Shown here in pieces: positions 14,071 to 14,213 of a stretch of 14,213 nucleotides of DNA (positions are counted from its first letter, which is position 1; the number at the start of each line of letters is the position of its first letter). The stretch comes from an uncultured Lachnospiraceae bacterium (GTDB lineage: Bacteria; Bacillota; Clostridia; Lachnospirales; Lachnospiraceae): NCBI GenBank assembly GCA_905236275.1, contig CAJOPI010000269.1, positions 1 through 14,213 on the forward strand. The letters are read 5' to 3'. The translations under genes and the position numbers were made by a program. The notes under the pieces were generated by a model, which was given only the letters and a program-made list of their open reading frames with translations, made no database searches and was not told where the DNA came from.

Positions 14071-14213
14071 CTTTTCCCAAAAGGAAGGACAATGGACTTA
14101 TACTGTCGGTAACGAGTGTCACCTCATAAGTCCCGTCCGTAAACTCTCCCTCAACAGCTACCTCGTAGATCCATTCTCCCGGCTGCAGTTCTCCGACCTG
14201 AAGCGCATAGGAA
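14060..14213 (-). CDS. C-terminus of a probable HlyD-family (NHLM) secretion protein, partial at 5' end
   Basis: An open frame enters from the right edge and ends at TAA 14060-14062, giving the last 50 residues (SYALQVGELQPGEW...PLSFLLGKDEK). It has a beta-rich pattern with GTYEVTLVTDSISPLSFLLG near the end, like the last strands of HlyD-type adaptors, which often close with an I-T-x5-P-x-S-x-L run. It overlaps the start of the peptidase-exporter gene by 11 bp in a different frame, as expected of an operon. An HlyD partner is what known NHLM loci place here. The assignment rests on 50 residues and on context, so another secretion-associated protein is possible. Confidence 0.6.
   Translation of the reverse strand, partial: SYALQVGELQPGEWIYEVAVEGEFTDGTYEVTLVTDSISPLSFLLGKDEK

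Noticed and set aside
1..14213. CRISPR arrays, tRNA or rRNA genes, insertion sequences, phage genes
   Set aside because: No regular spaced repeats, cloverleaf-like segments, transposase or integrase motifs were seen on either strand by reading; a tRNA or IS search program was not run.

Overview
This window comes from a moderate-GC Gram-positive Firmicute, most likely a Clostridia/Lachnospiraceae-type anaerobe. The evidence is strong AGGAGG ribosome sites, a LivKHMGF cassette with a lipoprotein binding subunit, a minimal IscS-IscU pair, and NHLM-type peptide export genes; the genus cannot be fixed from sequence alone. Every gene I can support lies on the minus strand, so transcription runs from high to low coordinates. 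I saw no tRNA, rRNA, CRISPR array, IS element or phage gene, and no gene-free stretch longer than about 220 bases.

Reading in the direction of transcription: (1) 14213-9664 is the distal part of a double-glycine/NHLM-type RiPP (bacteriocin-like) export locus. It holds the C-terminus of a probable HlyD-like adaptor, a C39 peptidase-ABC exporter, and a second peptidase-less ABC exporter of the NHLM ABC2 type. The precursor peptide and any tailoring enzymes are not visible and should lie beyond 14213. (2) 9592-4746 is a complete branched-chain/neutral amino-acid ABC importer operon, livK-livH-livM-livG-livF. It has a near-consensus sigma-A promoter, an unusual 5' leader with two mutually exclusive stems, and two hairpins between livK and livH. 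(3) 4682-3126 holds a cytidylate-kinase-like P-loop protein followed 6 bp later by a LysR-type regulator; a 27-bp palindrome separates this pair from livF. (4) 2989-2435 is a small AhpD/carboxymuconolactone-decarboxylase-like protein with a CxxC. It has its own promoter, a LysR-box-like inverted repeat centred near -66, and a strong terminator. (5) 2276-1 is an iron-sulfur/sulfur operon: iscS, iscU and the start of a trans-sulfuration PLP enzyme. It is driven by a TTGACG-17-TATAAT promoter with two copies of a CCTAT-N7-ATAGG operator.

Functionally, the iscS operon joins a source of cysteine (trans-sulfuration enzyme), a desulfurase that takes sulfur from it, and a scaffold that receives it; its double operator suggests an Rrf2/IscR- or CymR-like repressor encoded elsewhere. 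The liv operon imports branched-chain or related amino acids. The LysR protein is well placed to control the CxxC protein just downstream. The two NHLM exporters together would cleave and export a leader-bearing peptide.

The most interesting items are the NHLM export locus, the iscS double operator, the livF/kinase palindrome, the livK leader switch, and the CxxC protein that has Phe where AhpD enzymes have His. Three start sites (livH, livM, iscS) are better placed downstream of the longest open frame on ribosome-site grounds.
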